DNA of 38,659 bases, from NCBI RefSeq assembly GCF_001909285.1, contig NZ_MRSV01000001.1:411058-449716 (forward strand), written 5' to 3'. Of this stretch, positions 27,790 through 38,597 are shown in pieces. Under the pieces are notes generated by a model. The model did no database searches. It was not told where the DNA came from and saw only the letters and a program-made list of their open reading frames with translations. The translations under genes and the position numbers were made by a program. The DNA is from Exiguobacterium profundum (GTDB taxonomy: Bacteria > Bacillota > Bacilli > Exiguobacteriales > Exiguobacteriaceae). Position 1 is the stretch's first letter. Every line of letters starts with the position of its first letter.

Positions 27790-27924
27790 TTATACAGTCA
27801 AGGCTTTACGGCCTTTACGACGACGAGCAGCAAGAATGTTGCGACCGTTTTTAGTCGCCATGCGTGCACGGAATCCGTGAACTTTCTTACGCTTACGGTT
27901 GTTAGGGTTGAAAGTTGGTTTCAT
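27790..27924 (-). CDS. rpmH: 50S ribosomal protein L34
   Basis: The minus strand encodes a 44-residue, very basic protein: [20 protein letters not shown] at the start and [11 protein letters not shown] at the end. This is full-length L34 with no change in the conserved [11 protein letters not shown] core. AGGAGG lies upstream of the ATG. It is the first gene left of the origin. Confidence 0.98.
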   Translation of the reverse strand: MKPTFNPNNRKRKKVHGFRARMATKNGRNILAARRRKGRKALTV

Positions 27925-27993
27925 GGTTACAGCACCTCCTCAAGATTAACGCTCTATTAGCAAGTTATAGTTTCATTTAAGGCAGTCTTTAAG

Positions 27994-28022
27994 ATTATAT
28001 AAATCGATTCAACAATTGTCAA
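27994..28022 (-). promoter_or_regulatory. rpmH promoter, full SigA consensus
   Basis: TTGACA (28017-28022) and TATAAT (27994-27999) with an exact 17-base spacer on the minus strand, about 65 bases before rpmH. Both hexamers are perfect. Confidence 0.9.
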
Positions 28023-28070
28023 TGTATTTTCGGATGGTTTTCAAATTCATAGAATGAGGCACTCAGAAAG

Positions 28071-28123
28071 CATTCATCCACATGGATTCGATCCTTATCC
28101 GAAGGACGAGTAGGGGATGAATG
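28071..28123. repeat. Nested inverted repeats upstream of oriC
   Basis: CATTCATCC (28071-28079) pairs with GGATGAATG (28115-28123). Between them lie two smaller inverted repeats, GGAT-TCG-ATCC (28084-28094) and CCTT-ATCCG-AAGG (28093-28105), which share two bases. Neither a gene nor a DnaA box explains this structure. Confidence 0.6.
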
Positions 28124-28182
28124 TATACACAACCTTTACGTATTTTATAAACGGTCTTTATAAATAGCCATGTTGAGCCATT

Positions 28183-28653
28183 TTATCCACAAAATCTCGA
28201 AGTTATCCACATTTATATGTGAATAACTCCTCTTTTTTCTTTTTTTTTTTCTTTATTTTTTCTTTTTCTTCTTTTACAAAAACAATCTTTCATTTCACTT
28301 CTTCCTCTTTTGTGTATAACTTTTTCATCTCATATTCTATCATTAGTGCTTTATCCACAATATATCCACAGGTTATCCACAAAACACACAGCATGTGGAT
28401 AAGTGGGTGTGGATACTTTTCTTTATCTGTGGATAAATAAAAAAAAGCATTGCCACGTCTATTTTATTTTGCTAAACTGAATGTGCACAAACTTGTGGAT
28501 GAACAATTCGTGATTCCAAGATATACACAGGCTGTGGATAAGTGTTATCCCCATAATGAACACCATGTGGATAACTTTATCCACAGTTTTTGTTCTCTGG
28601 GGATAACCCTAGTTTCTACTATAGAATAGTGTATGTGTATATCGTGTGAATAA
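28183..28653. other. oriC: Origin of replication, part 1 (DnaA boxes in the rpmH-dnaA spacer)
   Basis: The 764-base spacer between rpmH and dnaA holds no gene. Perfect TTATCCACA boxes occur at 28183, 28203, 28351, 28373 and 28577 (+) and at 28394, 28428, 28533 and 28566 (-), each 9 bases from the position given. TTATTCACA occurs at 28218 and 28645 (-). One-mismatch boxes occur at 28362, 28408, 28494, 28545 and 28598. A 49-base pyrimidine tract with a single purine (28227-28275) separates the first cluster from the rest. Gene strands diverge here, with minus-strand genes on the left and plus-strand genes on the right. Confidence 0.92.
28450..28478 (+). promoter_or_regulatory. dnaA promoter
   Basis: TTGCCA (28450-28455), 17-base spacer, TAAACT (28473-28478). 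DnaA boxes flank it closely on both sides and fill the leader, which suggests repression by DnaA. Confidence 0.6.
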
Positions 28654-28688
28654 GTTTTACCCAACATGTGAGTAAAGGAGGTCTTTCA

Positions 28689-30068
28689 TTGAAGAATGCT
28701 CGCGAGATTTGGAGAAATGTCTTATCGGTAATCGAGGAAGAAGAACGAACTCCAAAAGCCAGTTTTGACATGTGGTTGAAATCAACCGAGGGGATATCAT
28801 TGATGGGAACGACGCTCGTTGTGTCGGCACCCGCCAGTTTTATCGTCACGTGGTTAGAGCGACAGTATCTCTCTCTGTTACAAGATACGGTTGAAGAGAT
28901 CACAAACAACAAGCTTGAAATTCATTTCATCGAGGAATCTCAAGCACACAAGTATGCTCCAGCGGATGGATCGTCAAATGAGTCCATCGCCGTGACAGAA
29001 ACAAAAGAACAGCCCGTGCTATTACCTTCAAAAGAGGAAGGGGATCTTGGTCAACTGAATGACAAATACATTTTCGAGACGTTTGTCATCGGATCGGGGA
29101 ACCGTTTTGCCCACGCCGCATCACTTGCTGTCGCCGAAGCACCTGCACGCGCCTATAACCCGCTCTTCATATACGGAGGCGTTGGACTTGGTAAGACACA
29201 TTTGATGCATGCGATTGGTCATTATGTAAAAGGTCAAAAACCGGGGGCTCGCATTGCCTATGTCTCTTCTGAGAAGTTCACAAATGAATTTATCAATTCG
29301 ATTCGGGATAATAAGACCGGTGAGTTTCGGAACCGTTATCGAAACATTGATGTACTATTGATTGATGATATTCAGTTTTTAGCAGGGAAAGAACAAACCC
29401 AAGAAGAGTTTTTCCACACATTCAATGCATTGCACAACGATCAGAAACAAATCGTGATTTCAAGTGATCGACCACCAAAAGAAATCCCGACGCTAGAGGA
29501 TCGACTTCGTTCACGCTTTGAATGGGGCCTAATCACAGACATCACACCACCGGACCTTGAGACGCGAATTGCGATTCTTCACAAAAAAGCGACCGCGGAA
29601 GGGCTTGATATCTCGAATGAAGTCATGCTGTATATCGCGAATCAAATCGATACGAACATTCGGGAACTAGAAGGGGCACTGACACGAGTCGTCGCTTATG
29701 CAAAACTTGTCGGGCGACCAATCGACCCGGACGTGGCAGCCGAAGCGCTTCATAATATCATGCCTGTCCAGGAAGCGAAGAAAATTGTCATTCGCGATAT
29801 TCAAGAAGTTGTCGGTCAACACTTCAACATTCAAGTAGAAGAATTGAACTCAAAAAAGCGAACTAAGACGTTGGCATTCCCACGTCAAATCGCAATGTAT
29901 CTCTCGCGGGAGATGACGGAGAGCTCCTTGCCAAAAATCGGGGAAGAGTTCGGAGGGCGTGATCACACGACTGTGATTCATGCACATGAAAAAATTAGCA
30001 CCCTTCTAAAGAACGATGTGGAAATGCAAGAGACGATTCAAACGTTGAAGAAGGCACTTTCTAACTAA
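28689..30068 (+). CDS. dnaA: Chromosomal replication initiator DnaA
   Basis: The 459-residue initiator binds DnaA boxes and opens the origin. Domain I (residues about 1-85) is followed by a linker, an AAA+ domain with Walker [10 protein letters not shown] (about 163-171) and Walker B LLIDDIQF, and domain IV with the box-recognising [16 protein letters not shown] chose the TTG at 28689: AAAGGAGG lies 7 bases upstream, whereas the GTG at 28668 overlaps that same site. The length and start agree with the family. Confidence 0.98.
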   Translation: MKNAREIWRNVLSVIEEEERTPKASFDMWLKSTEGISLMGTTLVVSAPASFIVTWLERQYLSLLQDTVEEITNNKLEIHFIEESQAHKYAPADGSSNESIAVTETKEQPVLLPSKEEGDLGQLNDKYIFETFVIGSGNRFAHAASLAVAEAPARAYNPLFIYGGVGLGKTHLMHAIGHYVKGQKPGARIAYVSSEKFTNEFINSIRDNKTGEFRNRYRNIDVLLIDDIQFLAGKEQTQEEFFHTFNALHNDQKQIVISSDRPPKEIPTLEDRLRSRFEWGLITDITPPDLETRIAILHKKATAEGLDISNEVMLYIANQIDTNIRELEGALTRVVAYAKLVGRPIDPDVAAEALHNIMPVQEAKKIVIRDIQEVVGQHFNIQVEELNSKKRTKTLAFPRQIAMYLSREMTESSLPKIGEEFGGRDHTTVIHAHEKISTLLKNDVEMQETIQTLKKALSN

Positions 30069-30080
30069 TGAAGAATTCTC

Positions 30081-30265
30081 TGTGGATATCCTGTGGATAA
30101 ACCACCTCAGTTATCCACAAGTTATTCACAGGCGAAATCGCTTAACACGTATGACTTAGGGGACTTATCCCCAGTATCCACAGCCCTTATTACTATTATG
30201 ATTTAATTAATACTATTATATTATTAGGAAATGGACTCATTTCACCTTAGGAGGAATTATCCACA
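30081..30265. other. oriC: Origin of replication, part 2 (DnaA boxes between dnaA and dnaN)
   Basis: Boxes: TTATCCACA at 30092-30100 (-), 30111-30119 (+) and 30257-30265 (+), TTATTCACA at 30122-30130 (+), and one-mismatch boxes at 30081 (-), 30165 (+) and 30174 (+). An AT-rich tract follows (30187-30233). This matches the bipartite oriC of B. subtilis, in which the dnaA-dnaN spacer holds the unwinding site. The last box overlaps the dnaN start codon. Confidence 0.88.
30187..30233 (+). other. DnaA-trio element and AT-rich unwinding region
   Basis: Directly after the box at 30174-30182 and a short GC-rich CAGCCC comes TTA-TTA-CTA-TTA-TGA (30187-30201), then a tract of nearly only A and T. Triplets of this kind next to a box and a GC cluster are the DnaA-trio of the B. 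subtilis basal unwinding system, where DnaA filaments engage one strand. Confidence 0.65.
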
Positions 30266-31404
30266 TGCATTTAACGATTCAACGAGATGTATTCATGCAA
30301 GCCGTACAAGACGTATCAAAAGCTGTGGCTTCACGAACGACTATTCCAATTTTGACAGGCTTGAAACTTGAGGCACATGCGGATGGCTTAACACTGACAG
30401 GAAGTGATACCGAGATTTCGATTGAACGCTTGATTCCAATCGAAGAGGGTGGAATTGAACTCATTCAAATTCAACGTGCTGGAAGCGTCGTGTTGAACGC
30501 ACGCTTCTTAGGAGAAATCGTGAAGAAGTTACCGACGAACGAGGTCACACTCGAAGTTTCACCGAACTTCATGACGCGCATTGAGTCTGGTCAGGCAGAG
30601 TTCCATTTAAACGGTCTCGACCCGGATGAGTATCCACGCCTACCTGAACTTGCGAGTGATCGTCGCTTCTATTTGCCGGCTGATCTATTGAAGACCATCA
30701 TCCGTCAGACGAGCTTCGCTGTTTCTTCACAGGAGACACGTCCCGTATTGACAGGGGTTAACTTCTCAGCAGAGAAGGGCTTCCTTACATGTGTCGCAAC
30801 CGATAGCCACCGTCTGGCGCTTCGTCGCGCACGTTTTGAGACAGATAACGATTTGACGTTCCAAAATGTCGTCGTTCCTGGTCGCTCACTCAACGAATTG
30901 GCAAAATTACTCGACCGTGAAGAGTTGCCGATTGAAATCGTCTTAACGGACCAACAAATTTTATTCCGTATGAAAAACATCTCATTCTTCTCTCGTTTGT
31001 TAGACGGTGCCTATCCAGACACGTCACGTCTCATTCCGGAAGAATATCGCACAGCGGTTCGGATGAATGCGAAAGAGTTCTTACAGGCCATTGACCGTGC
31101 ATCGCTCTTAGCACGTGCCGATCGCAACAACGTCATTAAATTTGTGGCGGAAGATACAACGGCAGTTGAAGTCTCTTCACACTCGCCGGAAGTCGGAAAA
31201 GTATCGGAACGTGTCAGCATCCTGTCTCTTGAAGGAGAAGAACTAAAAATTTCCTTCAACTCGAAATTCGTGATGGACGCGCTCCGCGCACTCGATGCAT
31301 CTGAAATCGAAATCCAGTTCACGGGTTCGATGCGACCGTTCATTTTACGACCGGTTGAACAAGATAGTGTTCTTCAACTGATTTTGCCAGTCCGCACATC
31401 GTAA
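30265..31404 (+). CDS. dnaN: DNA polymerase III beta subunit (sliding clamp)
   Basis: The 379-residue clamp has three repeated domains of about 125 residues and the C-terminal LILPVR of the family. It holds polymerases, MutS and ligase on DNA. Its Shine-Dalgarno AGGAGG (30249-30254) is separated from the ATG by a perfect DnaA box, whose last base is the A of the start codon. It is the second gene of the dnaA operon; a terminator follows. Confidence 0.98.
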   Translation: MHLTIQRDVFMQAVQDVSKAVASRTTIPILTGLKLEAHADGLTLTGSDTEISIERLIPIEEGGIELIQIQRAGSVVLNARFLGEIVKKLPTNEVTLEVSPNFMTRIESGQAEFHLNGLDPDEYPRLPELASDRRFYLPADLLKTIIRQTSFAVSSQETRPVLTGVNFSAEKGFLTCVATDSHRLALRRARFETDNDLTFQNVVVPGRSLNELAKLLDREELPIEIVLTDQQILFRMKNISFFSRLLDGAYPDTSRLIPEEYRTAVRMNAKEFLQAIDRASLLARADRNNVIKFVAEDTTAVEVSSHSPEVGKVSERVSILSLEGEELKISFNSKFVMDALRALDASEIEIQFTGSMRPFILRPVEQDSVLQLILPVRTS

Positions 31405-31413
31405 GCTGCGGAT

Positions 31414-31452
31414 AGGGATGATGAGGTGTCTTGCCTTGTCATCCCTCTTTTT
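31414..31452 (+). terminator. Terminator after dnaN
   Basis: An 8-bp stem (31414-31421 with 31439-31446) with a long loop and CTTTTT. It lies between dnaN and yaaA, so the yaaA-recF part may need its own promoter; I found no convincing one. Confidence 0.65.
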
Positions 31453-31530
31453 GCCTTATTCGTTGATTTTCGATAAACTAATATGTATGGCGATTTTTTC
31501 AGATCATCATGTGAGAAAGGAAGTGACGAC

Positions 31531-31746
31531 ATGGAAAAAGTGTCGATTACAACCGAGTATGTAACGCTCGGACAATTTTTAAAATTAGCTGATATCATCT
31601 CGAGTGGGGGACAAGCAAAGTTCTTTTTAGAGGATGTCATGATTAAAGTGAACGGTGAGCAGGACCAGCGCCGCGGTCGTAAATTAAGAGATGGAGATAC
31701 AATCGAAGTCGAAGGCTTCGGGGAATATCAAATCGAGGGAAACTGA
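31531..31746 (+). CDS. yaaA: S4-domain RNA-binding protein YaaA (RlbA)
   Basis: This 71-residue protein is an S4-like RNA-binding domain ([36 protein letters not shown]). The family sits between dnaN and recF and is linked to ribosome assembly in B. subtilis. The ATG at 31531 has AAAGGAAG upstream; the longer frame to 31483 has none. It ends one base before the recF start codon. Confidence 0.92.
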   Translation: MEKVSITTEYVTLGQFLKLADIISSGGQAKFFLEDVMIKVNGEQDQRRGRKLRDGDTIEVEGFGEYQIEGN

Positions 31747-31747
31747 C

Positions 31748-32866
31748 GTGCATTTAAAGTCGATCCGATTGCAAAACTATCGCAACTACGAAACCCTCGA
31801 GCTAGATTTTTCAGAACAGACGAATGTTCTGATTGGTGAGAACGCCCAAGAAAAAACGAATCTTCTCGAATCGATTTACGTACTTGCGCTCGCAAAATCG
31901 CATCGGACGACACAAGACCGTGAGTTAATCGGTTGGGAAGCCGATGCTGCGAGTATCGAAGGACGGATTCATAAACGGACGGGCGAATCGGTGCAGAGTC
32001 TCTCTTTTTCTCCTAAAGTCAAGAAAGCAAAGCTCAATCATTTGGAACAACGTCGTCTCAGTGACTATGTCGGCGCATTTAACGTCGTCTTGTTCGCCCC
32101 AGAAGACTTAGCCATCGTCAAAGGCAGTCCGCAAGGGAGACGGCGATTTTTAGATATGGAAATCGGTCAGGTCAGTCCGGTGTACTTACACGAGCTCAAT
32201 CAATACTTGAAGACGTTGAAACAACGGAACGCCTTGTTGAAGCAGTTATCCACAAAAGGTGGCGACGAGACGTTACTTGAAGTCTTGACGGATCAATTGA
32301 TTGAACTTGCCGTAAAAATTGTGATGAGACGCTATCACTTCATCGACCAGAAAAAAAAATGGGCCAATCCCATCCATTCCGGAATCACGAGAGAACTCGA
32401 AACACTGACGATTCAATACGTTTCCGACACGTTCCAAAAAGAACGCTTCTCAAAAGAACAGATGTTTGAAACGTATCGTCAAAAGTTTGATAAAATAAGA
32501 GAGAACGAACGACGAAGAGGTGTGACCTTGTTTGGTCCGCATCGTGACGATTTTGAATTGTATGTCAACAATCGAAACGTTCAAACGTTCGGTTCACAAG
32601 GTCAGCAACGAACGGCGGCCTTGTCATTGAAGCTAGCTGAGATTGAATTGATTCATGAAGAAGTAGGCGAATATCCTCTGTTGTTATTAGACGATGTGTT
32701 ATCTGAGCTTGACGATCATCGCCAAACCCATCTCCTCGATACGATGGGACGGAAAGTACAAACGATTTTGACTACAACAAACATTGACGGGATTGCACAT
32801 GAGACCATTCAACAAGCTAAAGTGTTTCACGTGAAACAAGGTGAGGTTGAAACGGAGTCCGTGTAA
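31748..32866 (+). CDS. recF: DNA repair protein RecF, with an altered Walker A motif
   Basis: This 372-residue SMC-like ATPase loads RecA at single-strand gaps with RecO and RecR. It has the N-terminal [13 protein letters not shown], the signature [16 protein letters not shown] and Walker [14 protein letters not shown]. The Walker A motif reads GENAQEKT (residues 30-37), while the family has G at residue 35 (GENAQGKT). The codon is GAA (31850-31852) instead of GGA, one base change. If true this should weaken or abolish ATP binding. The start is GTG at 31748, with GAGGG upstream. A DnaA box (32246-32254) and a perfect parS (32823-32838) lie in the gene. Confidence 0.95.
   Translation: MHLKSIRLQNYRNYETLELDFSEQTNVLIGENAQEKTNLLESIYVLALAKSHRTTQDRELIGWEADAASIEGRIHKRTGESVQSLSFSPKVKKAKLNHLEQRRLSDYVGAFNVVLFAPEDLAIVKGSPQGRRRFLDMEIGQVSPVYLHELNQYLKTLKQRNALLKQLSTKGGDETLLEVLTDQLIELAVKIVMRRYHFIDQKKKWANPIHSGITRELETLTIQYVSDTFQKERFSKEQMFETYRQKFDKIRENERRRGVTLFGPHRDDFELYVNNRNVQTFGSQGQQRTAALSLKLAEIELIHEEVGEYPLLLLDDVLSELDDHRQTHLLDTMGRKVQTILTTTNIDGIAHETIQQAKVFHVKQGEVETESV
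32823..32838. promoter_or_regulatory. parS site in the 3' end of recF
   Basis: TGTTTCACGTGAAACA is a perfect 16-bp parS palindrome, about 2.6 kb right of the unwinding region. It overlaps codons near the end of recF. Confidence 0.9.
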
Positions 32867-32912
32867 TCGTGGCAAGAAGGAACACCAAATCATGTATAGT
32901 AGGTGAAAATAA

Positions 32913-34844
<1,932 letters not shown>

Positions 34845-34866
34845 TAAGAAGGGTAGGCAATAACGA

Positions 34867-37434
34867 ATGGCAGAACAAGAAAATATCAAGGATATAAATA
34901 TTAGCCAGGAGATGCGAACGTCGTTCATGGACTACGCGATGAGCGTCATCGTATCACGTGCCCTTCCGGACGTGCGAGATGGATTAAAGCCGGTTCACCG
35001 TCGTATTTTATATGCGATGAACGAACTAGGTATTCGCGCGGACAAGCCACATAAGAAGTCGGCGCGTGTCGTTGGGGACGTCATCGGTAAGTACCACCCA
35101 CACGGTGACTCAGCCGTTTATGAGACGATGGTCCGCATGGCTCAGGACTTCAGTTATCGCTACGAATTAGTCGACGGTCACGGGAACTTCGGTTCAGTCG
35201 ATGGCGACTCGGCCGCTGCGATGCGTTATACCGAGGCACGTATGTCTAAAATTGCGATGGAACTCGTACGAGACATAAAAAAAAACACGATTGATTATCA
35301 ACCAAACTTCGATGGTGAAGAAAAAGAACCAGTCGTACTTCCGGCACGTTTCCCGAACTTCCTTGTGAACGGGACGAGCGGGATTGCCGTTGGTATGGCG
35401 ACGAACGTTCCGCCTCATAACTTGAACGAGGTCATCGACGGTGTACTGGCGCTTTCTCACAACCCGGACATCACGATTGCAGAATTGATGCAACATATCC
35501 CGGGTCCTGATTTCCCGACTGCGGGAGAGATTTTGGGACGTAGTGGGATTCGTCGTGCATATGAAACTGGACGCGGATCGATTACGATGCGTGCGAAAGC
35601 TGAAATCGAGGTCTTGAAAAATGGTCGTGAACGGATCCTCGTGCACGAGATTCCTTACCAAGTCAACAAAGCGCGTCTCGTTGAAAAGATTGCCGATTTG
35701 GTTCGCGACAAGAAAATCGAGGGAATCACGGACTTACGCGATGAATCAGACCGTAACGGGATGCGCATCGTGATTGAAGTTCGCCGCGACGCGAATGCGA
35801 GTGTCATCTTGAATAACTTGTACAAGCAAACACCGATGCAAACGACGTTCGGTGTTAACATGCTCGCGCTTGTAGGCGGTCGTCCAAAAACGTTGAACAT
35901 CAAACAAGCAATCTATTACTACATCGAACACAAAAAAGAGGTCGTGCGTCGTCGGACGCAATTCGATTTAGACAAAGCGGAAGCACGTGCCCACATTTTA
36001 GAAGGTCTTCGTGTTGCCTTGGATCACTTGGATGAAGTCATCGCCATCATCCGTAGCACACGCACAGGTGACGAGGCTCGTGAAAAGTTGATTGCCCGCT
36101 TTGGACTTTCGACTGAACAGACGCAAGCAATCTTAGATATGCGTCTCCAACGCTTGACTGGTTTGGAACGTGAGAAGATTGAAGGCGAATATCGTGAAGT
36201 GAAAGCGTTAATCGAAGAACTTCGTGCGATTCTCGGAGACGAAGAATTGCTACTCGATATCATTCGTAACGAGTTAATCGAAATCAAAGAGCGATATGGT
36301 GATGCTCGTCGTACGGTGATTCGTACGGATATCGTTGAACTCGAGGACGAAGATTTGATCCCAGTTCGCGACATGATGATTACGCTCACGAGCGAAGGAT
36401 ATATCAAGTCGATCCCATCGGATTCATATCGGACACAGCGCCGTGGTGGACGTGGGAAACAAGGTATGGGAACGAATGATGAAGACTTTGTGCTTCGTCT
36501 GCTCTCCGCGTCGACACACGATACCATCCTGTTCTTCACCAACTTCGGACGCGTCTTCCGTCTCAAAGGATACGAAATTCCTGAGATGAGCCGTACCGCG
36601 AAAGGGATGCCGATCATTAACTTGCTTCAAATCGACAAAGGTGAAAAAGTCGAAACGATGATTCCTGTCGATTTCAATAGTTACTTGGCTAACCAAACGG
36701 TAGCGGAAGAGACACAGGATGAGTCTGAAGAAGTAGCGGACGAGCAGTTGTCTCTCGTCTTCATCACGAAAGAAGGATTGATTAAGCGTTCGCCACTTTC
36801 GGCATACGCCCAAAAAAAAAAAAACGGTCTACGTGCCATCAGTTTGAATGAGACAGATGAACTCGTTACGGTCCGTTTAGCGAAGAGCGACGATGAAATG
36901 TTGATCGTCACACGCCAAGGTATGTCGATTCGCTTCCCTCTCGAAGGAGAAGTTCGTTCGATGGGACGTACGGCACGAGGCGTTCGCGCGATTCGATTGA
37001 AGAAGGAAGACGATTTGGTCGTCTCGATGGAAATCGTTCGTACCACGCAAGACGTCTTGATTATCACTGAAAAAGGATACGGAAAACGTACGGCCATGGA
37101 ACAGTTCCGCACACAAGGTCGTGGCGGTTCCGGTATCATCGGAATTAAGACAGATCGTGGAACAGTCGTCGGGATGCGTGTCGTCGATGAAGACGATGAC
37201 ATCATGCTGATGACCGAACTCGGTGTTGCGATTCGGATTGATTCACAAACGATCTCTCAAATGGGTCGAAGTACTCGCGGTGTGAAAGTGATGAACATCG
37301 AAGAGGGCGATCGTTTAGCGACTATCGCAAAGTTAAAAAAAGATGAGTTAGAAGAGGAATCAGCAGTCGATTTGGAGAATGGGTTTGAGGATGAAGCACC
37401 TGAAACCGATGAATCGTCTGATGTGAATGAGTAA
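34867..37434 (+). CDS. gyrA: DNA gyrase subunit A
   Basis: The 855-residue subunit breaks and rejoins DNA through Tyr121 ([10 protein letters not shown]). The quinolone region [12 protein letters not shown] has the wild-type Ser82 and Glu86. The C-terminal beta-pinwheel includes the GyrA box [10 protein letters not shown] and ends in an acidic tail of about 40 residues. Codons 649-653 are encoded by a run of 13 A (36812-36824); slippage there would truncate the pinwheel. A strong terminator follows 6 bases after the stop. Confidence 0.98.
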   Translation: MAEQENIKDINISQEMRTSFMDYAMSVIVSRALPDVRDGLKPVHRRILYAMNELGIRADKPHKKSARVVGDVIGKYHPHGDSAVYETMVRMAQDFSYRYELVDGHGNFGSVDGDSAAAMRYTEARMSKIAMELVRDIKKNTIDYQPNFDGEEKEPVVLPARFPNFLVNGTSGIAVGMATNVPPHNLNEVIDGVLALSHNPDITIAELMQHIPGPDFPTAGEILGRSGIRRAYETGRGSITMRAKAEIEVLKNGRERILVHEIPYQVNKARLVEKIADLVRDKKIEGITDLRDESDRNGMRIVIEVRRDANASVILNNLYKQTPMQTTFGVNMLALVGGRPKTLNIKQAIYYYIEHKKEVVRRRTQFDLDKAEARAHILEGLRVALDHLDEVIAIIRSTRTGDEAREKLIARFGLSTEQTQAILDMRLQRLTGLEREKIEGEYREVKALIEELRAILGDEELLLDIIRNELIEIKERYGDARRTVIRTDIVELEDEDLIPVRDMMITLTSEGYIKSIPSDSYRTQRRGGRGKQGMGTNDEDFVLRLLSASTHDTILFFTNFGRVFRLKGYEIPEMSRTAKGMPIINLLQIDKGEKVETMIPVDFNSYLANQTVAEETQDESEEVADEQLSLVFITKEGLIKRSPLSAYAQKKKNGLRAISLNETDELVTVRLAKSDDEMLIVTRQGMSIRFPLEGEVRSMGRTARGVRAIRLKKEDDLVVSMEIVRTTQDVLIITEKGYGKRTAMEQFRTQGRGGSGIIGIKTDRGTVVGMRVVDEDDDIMLMTELGVAIRIDSQTISQMGRSTRGVKVMNIEEGDRLATIAKLKKDELEEESAVDLENGFEDEAPETDESSDVNE

Positions 37435-37440
37435 GACGAG

Positions 37441-37471
37441 AGGTCGAACGGTGTTTCCGTTCGACCTTTTC
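37441..37471 (+). terminator. Terminator of gyrA
   Basis: A perfect 11-bp stem (37441-37451 with 37457-37467) with a five-base loop is followed by TTTT. Confidence 0.9.
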
Positions 37472-37491
37472 ATATATTAGGAGGGATTCGC

Positions 37492-38481
37492 GTGCGTTTG
37501 AACTTATCCACTGTACATGTTGGGATGACGCTATTGTCACCCGTTTCTTCTTTAGAAGCCGGAATCCACTTAACCAATGAACATTTACGTTTGCTCCGTT
37601 TCTTAAAAATCGAAGATATCGATGTCGCACCTGTTGAACAGAAGCTCTTCACGTCTAAAGAAGAACAGCGCCTCTGTAATCAGGTCCTTCAATATGAGAA
37701 ACATTATAATCAGTGGGAAGAACGGATCGCACCTAACCCATATGAAGGTCTAGAATTCATTCATCAACTATTTCGTCAGGAAGTTCCGCTTACAGCGATC
37801 GTTCATTTCTTTACGCATCAGCCGTTGCGGAAAAATCATGTCATTTACCATTCCGTCTATCGAGCGCTCGTCGCCCGTGCCTTATCGAAATATCGAGGGG
37901 ACGAACATCAACTCCAATTTGATTACGGGATTGCTTCTTATTTTGCAGATGCGAGCTACGCTAAAATTCGGAAATGGTCTCATATGCGTTATTTCACAAA
38001 AATGGAACGGGAGCTATTGTATCAACACCCACTCGTTTCGGCATCGATGCTCCCGAGTACTCAAACGTTACGAGGAAGAGTGTATCAATTGATTACCGAG
38101 CATCATGAGCGATTGGATGGATCCGGGTTTCCGAAACGCCTGACGGAACGCGAGTTGAATCCAGCCTCTCCTCTATTTATTGTCGCCGATCGCTTCTGTC
38201 AGTTAACAGCACCCCGAACGTTCCGAAAGCCGCTCTCTCCAGAGGAAGCATATTTCTATATGTGGCAGAACAAAGCCTATGATGGAGAAGCTTTGTCGCT
38301 TCTTGCGACATTACTTGGATTTTATGAAATCGGTCGCCCTGTTTTATTGAGCAGTGGAGTACGAGGAACGATACATGCCTATACGAATCGTGTCGAACAA
38401 CCGATTGTGCTTGAAGCGACAGGGGAGAAAGAATATGATTTATCGCGATTAACCGATGTGAGCATTGTTGCATTACAATAA
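37492..38481 (+). CDS. HD-GYP-like protein with a degenerate metal site
   Basis: The 329-residue protein resembles HD-GYP phosphodiesterases, which cleave cyclic di-GMP, but the first part of the domain is degenerate. The usual HD-x-G-K stretch reads YFADASYAK (His lost, Asp153 kept), while HPLVSA (His179) and HHERLDGSGFP (204-214) are kept. The first 110 residues are not recognised. Loss of the HD pair suggests it binds rather than cleaves a cyclic nucleotide, or has another role. The GTG start follows AGGAGG. It lies between gyrA and the rRNA operon, where Bacillus has yaaC. Confidence 0.75.
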   Translation: MRLNLSTVHVGMTLLSPVSSLEAGIHLTNEHLRLLRFLKIEDIDVAPVEQKLFTSKEEQRLCNQVLQYEKHYNQWEERIAPNPYEGLEFIHQLFRQEVPLTAIVHFFTHQPLRKNHVIYHSVYRALVARALSKYRGDEHQLQFDYGIASYFADASYAKIRKWSHMRYFTKMERELLYQHPLVSASMLPSTQTLRGRVYQLITEHHERLDGSGFPKRLTERELNPASPLFIVADRFCQLTAPRTFRKPLSPEEAYFYMWQNKAYDGEALSLLATLLGFYEIGRPVLLSSGVRGTIHAYTNRVEQPIVLEATGEKEYDLSRLTDVSIVALQ

Positions 38482-38492
38482 GAAGAAACTAG

Positions 38493-38540
38493 CGATTCCA
38501 TTCAACAAAATGAAATGGAATCGTCTTTATTTATTCTTTT
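38493..38540 (+). terminator. Terminator of the HD-GYP-like gene
   Basis: A 10-bp stem (38493-38502 with 38514-38523) is followed by a T-rich tract that also lies upstream of the rRNA promoter. Confidence 0.75.
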
Positions 38541-38562
38541 TTAAAAAACTTTCTTTTTATAG

Positions 38563-38591
38563 TTGACGGATATAATTACAGGTGCTATTAT
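38563..38591 (+). promoter_or_regulatory. rRNA operon promoter
   Basis: TTGACG (38563-38568), 17-base spacer, TATTAT (38586-38591), preceded by an A/T-rich block (38537-38560) that may act as an UP element. The leader that follows is typical of rrn operons. Confidence 0.75.
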
Positions 38592-38597
38592 AAATGA

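Noticed and set aside
28485-28493. TGTGCACAA as a DnaA box
   Set aside because: It has two mismatches to TTATCCACA in the reverse direction.
31464-31490. Possible yaaA promoter (TTGATT, 17 bases, TATGGC)
   Set aside because: The -10 hexamer matches only three consensus bases.
35194-35661. Antisense frame of 155 codons in gyrA
   Set aside because: It is a shadow frame without start signal or recognisable domain.
36024-36617. Antisense frame of 197 codons in gyrA
   Set aside because: It is a serine/arginine-rich shadow of the conserved gyrA coding strand.
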